Assembly: GCA_015059965.1 (NCBI GenBank) | Contig: SUZM01000014.1 | Coordinates: 1-64,000, forward strand | From: Rikenellaceae bacterium | Lineage (GTDB): Bacteria > Bacteroidota > Bacteroidia > Bacteroidales > Rikenellaceae | DNA: 64,000 bases | Reading direction: 5' to 3' | Part shown: piece by piece, positions 61,502-64,000 of the stretch | Layout of the letters: each line of letters opens with the position of its first letter | Position numbering within the stretch: position 1 is the stretch's first letter | Translations under genes and position numbers: made by a program | The notes under the pieces: model-generated | Told to the model about the DNA's origin: nothing | Databases searched by the model: none | Seen by the model: only the letters and a program-made list of their open reading frames with translations

Positions 61502-61535
61502 CAAAGGTAAGAACTTTTTTTCGAAAAGCAACAAA
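61502..61535 (-). promoter_or_regulatory. Promoter of tRNA-Leu(CAG)
   Basis: Minus strand: TACCTTTG (61509-61502), with either GTTG (61532-61529, 19-base spacer) or TTTG (61535-61532, 22-base spacer). Confidence 0.55.
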
Positions 61536-61615
61536 TTTTGTAACTTTTTTTGAAAATAATTTTCCCCGCTGTCCGATCCGTTGCTTCAAGTGTCTGATGA
61601 TCAGCTTGGTGCGGA

Positions 61616-62230
61616 TTAGAAATTTTTATCAAAAAAACGGAATTGGAAGAGCAGCAGATAGACGGCTGCCACCGAGATGTAGGCATCGGCAAGGTTGAAG
61701 ATGGCTCCGAAGAAATAACCGCGGCTGTCTACCAGAAAATCGAGCCATTCGGGACAGCTCCCCCAGTGGAAGAGCGGAAAGTAGAACATATCGACCACCT
61801 TACCCATCATGAAGGGGGCGTAGCTCCCGCCCAGGTGTGCAACGGTGGTAGGGGTCGAGGCAGAGAAGATCATGCCGTAGAAGGCGCTGTCGAGGATGTT
61901 GCCGATGGCTCCGGCCAGCACAAGTACCAGACCGACGATGGCTCCCGTGGGGGCCTTCATGCGGATCAGTCGGTTGATGAACCAGAACATAAAACCGCAG
62001 AGTCCGACACGGAAGAGGCTCAGGGCAATCTTCCCCCAGTCCACAGCTCCGGTCTTGGCGATCTGCATGCCGAAGGCGGCACCGTTGTTCTCGATGAATC
62101 GCAGTTGAAACCAGTCGGGGCAGATGATGATCGCCTCGTCGAGGGCCATGTGGGTCTTGATCCAGATTTTGAGTGCCTGGTCGGCAACGATCAGCACGAG
62201 GAGCAGCAGCGATATTTTTTTCCAATTCAT
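61616..62230 (-). CDS. lspA: Lipoprotein signal peptidase (signal peptidase II)
   Basis: A 204-aa inner-membrane aspartic peptidase that cleaves prolipoproteins at the lipobox Cys; essential for the many lipoproteins in this window. Start at MNWKKISLLLLVLIVADQAL. Catalytic Asp114 (GNILDSAFYG) and Asp182 (FNLADAYISV) are present, with four membrane helices. It is longer than E. coli LspA because of a loop after the first catalytic Asp, typical of Bacteroidetes. Confidence 0.94.
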   Translation of the reverse strand: MNWKKISLLLLVLIVADQALKIWIKTHMALDEAIIICPDWFQLRFIENNGAAFGMQIAKTGAVDWGKIALSLFRVGLCGFMFWFINRLIRMKAPTGAIVGLVLVLAGAIGNILDSAFYGMIFSASTPTTVAHLGGSYAPFMMGKVVDMFYFPLFHWGSCPEWLDFLVDSRGYFFGAIFNLADAYISVAAVYLLLFQFRFFDKNF

Positions 62231-62303
62231 AGCTCTTCTGTTTTTTTTGTTTGCGGGCCACTTGCCTGCCCGTTTTTTTCTCCGTTTTTTAAGAATTGCC
62301 TCG

Positions 62304-62311
62304 CAAAGATA
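62304..62311 (-). promoter_or_regulatory. -7 element of lspA
   Basis: TATCTTTG on the minus strand; no good -33 match. About 75 bases upstream of the start codon. Confidence 0.45.
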
Positions 62312-62361
62312 GTTATTTTTCCCTTTTTTTGCAGTTTTGCAGTAAAAAACTCGCCCGAAAG

Positions 62362-62392
62362 ATTGTCCATTCATAAAAAAAGAGTATCTTTG
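62362..62392 (+). promoter_or_regulatory. Promoter of the subtilase gene
   Basis: ATTG (62362-62365), a 19-base spacer, then TATCTTTG (62385-62392). Confidence 0.5.
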
Positions 62393-62417
62393 AACCCACA
62401 TATTTTAATGAAACATT

Positions 62418-64000
62418 ATGAAACGTTCCTTATTTTTACTCTTGTCGGTGGCGCTGTTTGCCGCATGTACGAAGGATGTAGAAGAGAATCTGGCTGCCAA
62501 TGCCGAGACGCAGGCTGCCTATTCTAAGATTGTCGGCCAACCTTCGGCCGATGCTATGAAAGGTATGGTTGTGCTCCGCGTTGATGAGCTGGTGGCCGAT
62601 CGTATCGAGGCTGGGATGACCCGCAGTGGAGGTACGCGCTCGGGTATCGAGTCGCTCGACAGCCGTCTCGACCAGGTGGGTGTGGAGAATTTCCACCGTG
62701 TCTTCCCTGTCGATGATCGTTTCGAGGCTGACCACCGTGCAGCCGGTCTGCACCAGTGGTATTATGTCACCTTCGATCGTGAGGATGACCTGATGGCTGC
62801 TGCCCGTACGCTGAGTCTTGATGAGAACATCGTGAGCGTGAGTTTCGATCGCAAACTCAAGCACTACGGCCGTGAAGCGGAGATGATTCCCGTGGGGGAT
62901 GTAACTCGCGCCGAGGCTGAGATGCCCTATAACGACCCGCTTCTGAGCCTGCAGTGGCACTATAACAACGATGGTACGGTATCGAAGATTTCGACGGCCG
63001 GTGCCGATGTCAATGCCTTCAATGCCTGGAAGATCTTCTCGGCCGACGAGAACTCGCCCGAGATCATCGTGGCCGTTGTGGATGAGCCCGTTCAGGCTAC
63101 CCACCCCGACCTGAAGGATAATATGTGGGTGAACCCCGATCCCGAGGAGGTGGCCAAGGGCTTGGTCCATGGTGCCAATTTCGTGGTTATCGAAAATAAG
63201 GATGACTGGTGGGATATCAATAATGATGCCTATGTCGAGCCGCTGAGTTGGGAGCTTACCAATCTCTTCATAAATGGCTCTTCGCGCGGCTACCAGTATA
63301 TGGACCACGGTACCCATGTGGCCGGTACGATTGCGGCTGTAAACAACAACGGTATCGGTGTGGCCGGTGTGGCTGGTGGTAACAGCGGAAAGGGTGGCAA
63401 TGTAAAGATCATGTCTTGTCAGATTTACCGTCCTATTGAGCAGAGTACAGAGACTGAATCGTCGGAGATCTGTACGGCTCGCGCCCTGGTTTGGGCTGCC
63501 GACCGTGGTGCTGCTGTGGCCAACAACAGTTGGGGTTACGATGCTACCTCGTGGGATGAGGCCTACTTCAAGAAGACCACGATTTGCGCCGGTATCGACT
63601 ACTTCATCGACTACAACAAGTCGACCGTCTTGGGTGGTAAGGGTATTGTGGTCTTCGCTTCGGGTAATAGCGGTGATGTGAATTTCGGTAAGCATGAGAT
63701 TTGGCCTGCCGCTTATAGCCGTGTGCTCGCCGTATCGGCTATCGGTCCCAATTTTGCCCCCGCCTACTATGCCGACTATGGCCCCTGGGTAGATATCTCG
63801 ACTCCCGGTGGTAATCCCCGCTGTTCGAACGGTACCGATAGCAGTGTTCCTTATAACTCGTGGGGCAACTATGGTGACGGTTGTGTCCTGAGTACCATTA
63901 TCGACCCTGCCACGGCCAACACCAAGCGCCAGCCCAAGAACCCGCGTACCGAGTCCTACGCTTGGTCGTGCGGTACCTCGATGGCTTGTCCTCACGCTGC
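62418..64000 (+). CDS. Subtilisin-like (S8) peptidase lipoprotein, partial at the window end
   Basis: The ORF runs off the window after 527 codons. Lipobox AAC (Cys17). An N-terminal extension of about 160 residues follows (SLDSRLDQVGVENFHRVFPV), perhaps a propeptide-like domain. The S8 catalytic domain has Asp in VAVVDEPVQATHPDL, His in DHGTHVAGTIAA, Asn in NNSWGY and, at the cut, Ser in CGTSMACPHA. It would be a surface protease; lipidation anchors it. The ATG at 62418 is used, as the ATG ten bases earlier is out of frame. The missing 3' end cannot be described. Confidence 0.88.
   Translation, partial: MKRSLFLLLSVALFAACTKDVEENLAANAETQAAYSKIVGQPSADAMKGMVVLRVDELVADRIEAGMTRSGGTRSGIESLDSRLDQVGVENFHRVFPVDDRFEADHRAAGLHQWYYVTFDREDDLMAAARTLSLDENIVSVSFDRKLKHYGREAEMIPVGDVTRAEAEMPYNDPLLSLQWHYNNDGTVSKISTAGADVNAFNAWKIFSADENSPEIIVAVVDEPVQATHPDLKDNMWVNPDPEEVAKGLVHGANFVVIENKDDWWDINNDAYVEPLSWELTNLFINGSSRGYQYMDHGTHVAGTIAAVNNNGIGVAGVAGGNSGKGGNVKIMSCQIYRPIEQSTETESSEICTARALVWAADRGAAVANNSWGYDATSWDEAYFKKTTICAGIDYFIDYNKSTVLGGKGIVVFASGNSGDVNFGKHEIWPAAYSRVLAVSAIGPNFAPAYYADYGPWVDISTPGGNPRCSNGTDSSVPYNSWGNYGDGCVLSTIIDPATANTKRQPKNPRTESYAWSCGTSMACPHA

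Noticed and set aside
62436..63995. 519-aa minus-strand ORF opposite the subtilase gene
   Set aside because: Antisense shadow; the plus strand shows the full S8 motif set.

Overview
The window reads as chromosomal DNA of a Bacteroidales bacterium, most likely an Alistipes-like member of the Rikenellaceae. The pointers are TAnnTTTG/TTTG promoters before many genes, few Shine-Dalgarno sequences, fimbrillin-type lipoproteins, a BspA-type leucine-rich-repeat lipoprotein, S46 and S9 dipeptidyl peptidases, tryptophanase, and a str-S10-spc-alpha cluster with no tuf between fusA and rpsJ. The genus is inferred; no rRNA gene is present to confirm it.

Layout. 1-2.9 kb: surface LRR lipoprotein led by a 41-codon ORF, then a SIMPL-domain protein. 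3.0-5.6 kb: a dipeptidyl peptidase with Asp/Glu (DPP11-type) specificity and tRNA-Leu(GAG). 5.9-11.5 kb: a minus-strand operon of six exported proteins, mostly of unknown function and including two paralogues and a beta-barrel, with its own promoter and hairpins in several gene junctions. 11.5-18.4 kb: xseA with a TonB-like exported protein, prfA, and leuS with an esterase. 18.8-37.9 kb: a continuous plus-strand translation supercluster (rpsL to rplQ, including secY, map, infA, rpmJ and rpoA). It is interrupted by a 644-base non-coding gap with terminator and new promoter between rpsN and rpsH. 38.2-39.7 kb: a sigma factor, a putative membrane anti-sigma protein and a divergent membrane protein. 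39.9-47.4 kb: a DsbD-like protein, a DUF5686-type outer-membrane protein, tnaA and superoxide dismutase. 47.6-50.5 kb: two fimbrillin-like lipoproteins. 50.6-54.5 kb: DPP IV, a conserved hypothetical, a small HTH protein and a small lipoprotein. 54.8-62.4 kb: rpsA, thiL, adk, mutY, hpf, a Xer recombinase, tRNA-Leu(CAG) and lspA. 62.4 kb to the end: a subtilisin-like lipoprotein cut by the window edge.

How the genes fit together. The central block is ordinary growth machinery. Around it are genes for an amino-acid/peptide lifestyle (DPP11-type, DPP IV, subtilase, tryptophanase) and a large set of exported or outer-membrane proteins.

The least explained parts are the six-gene exported-protein operon, the rpsN-rpsH gap, a family of nested palindromes seen after rplQ and tnaA, and heptamer tandem arrays that recur beside promoters and gene ends.
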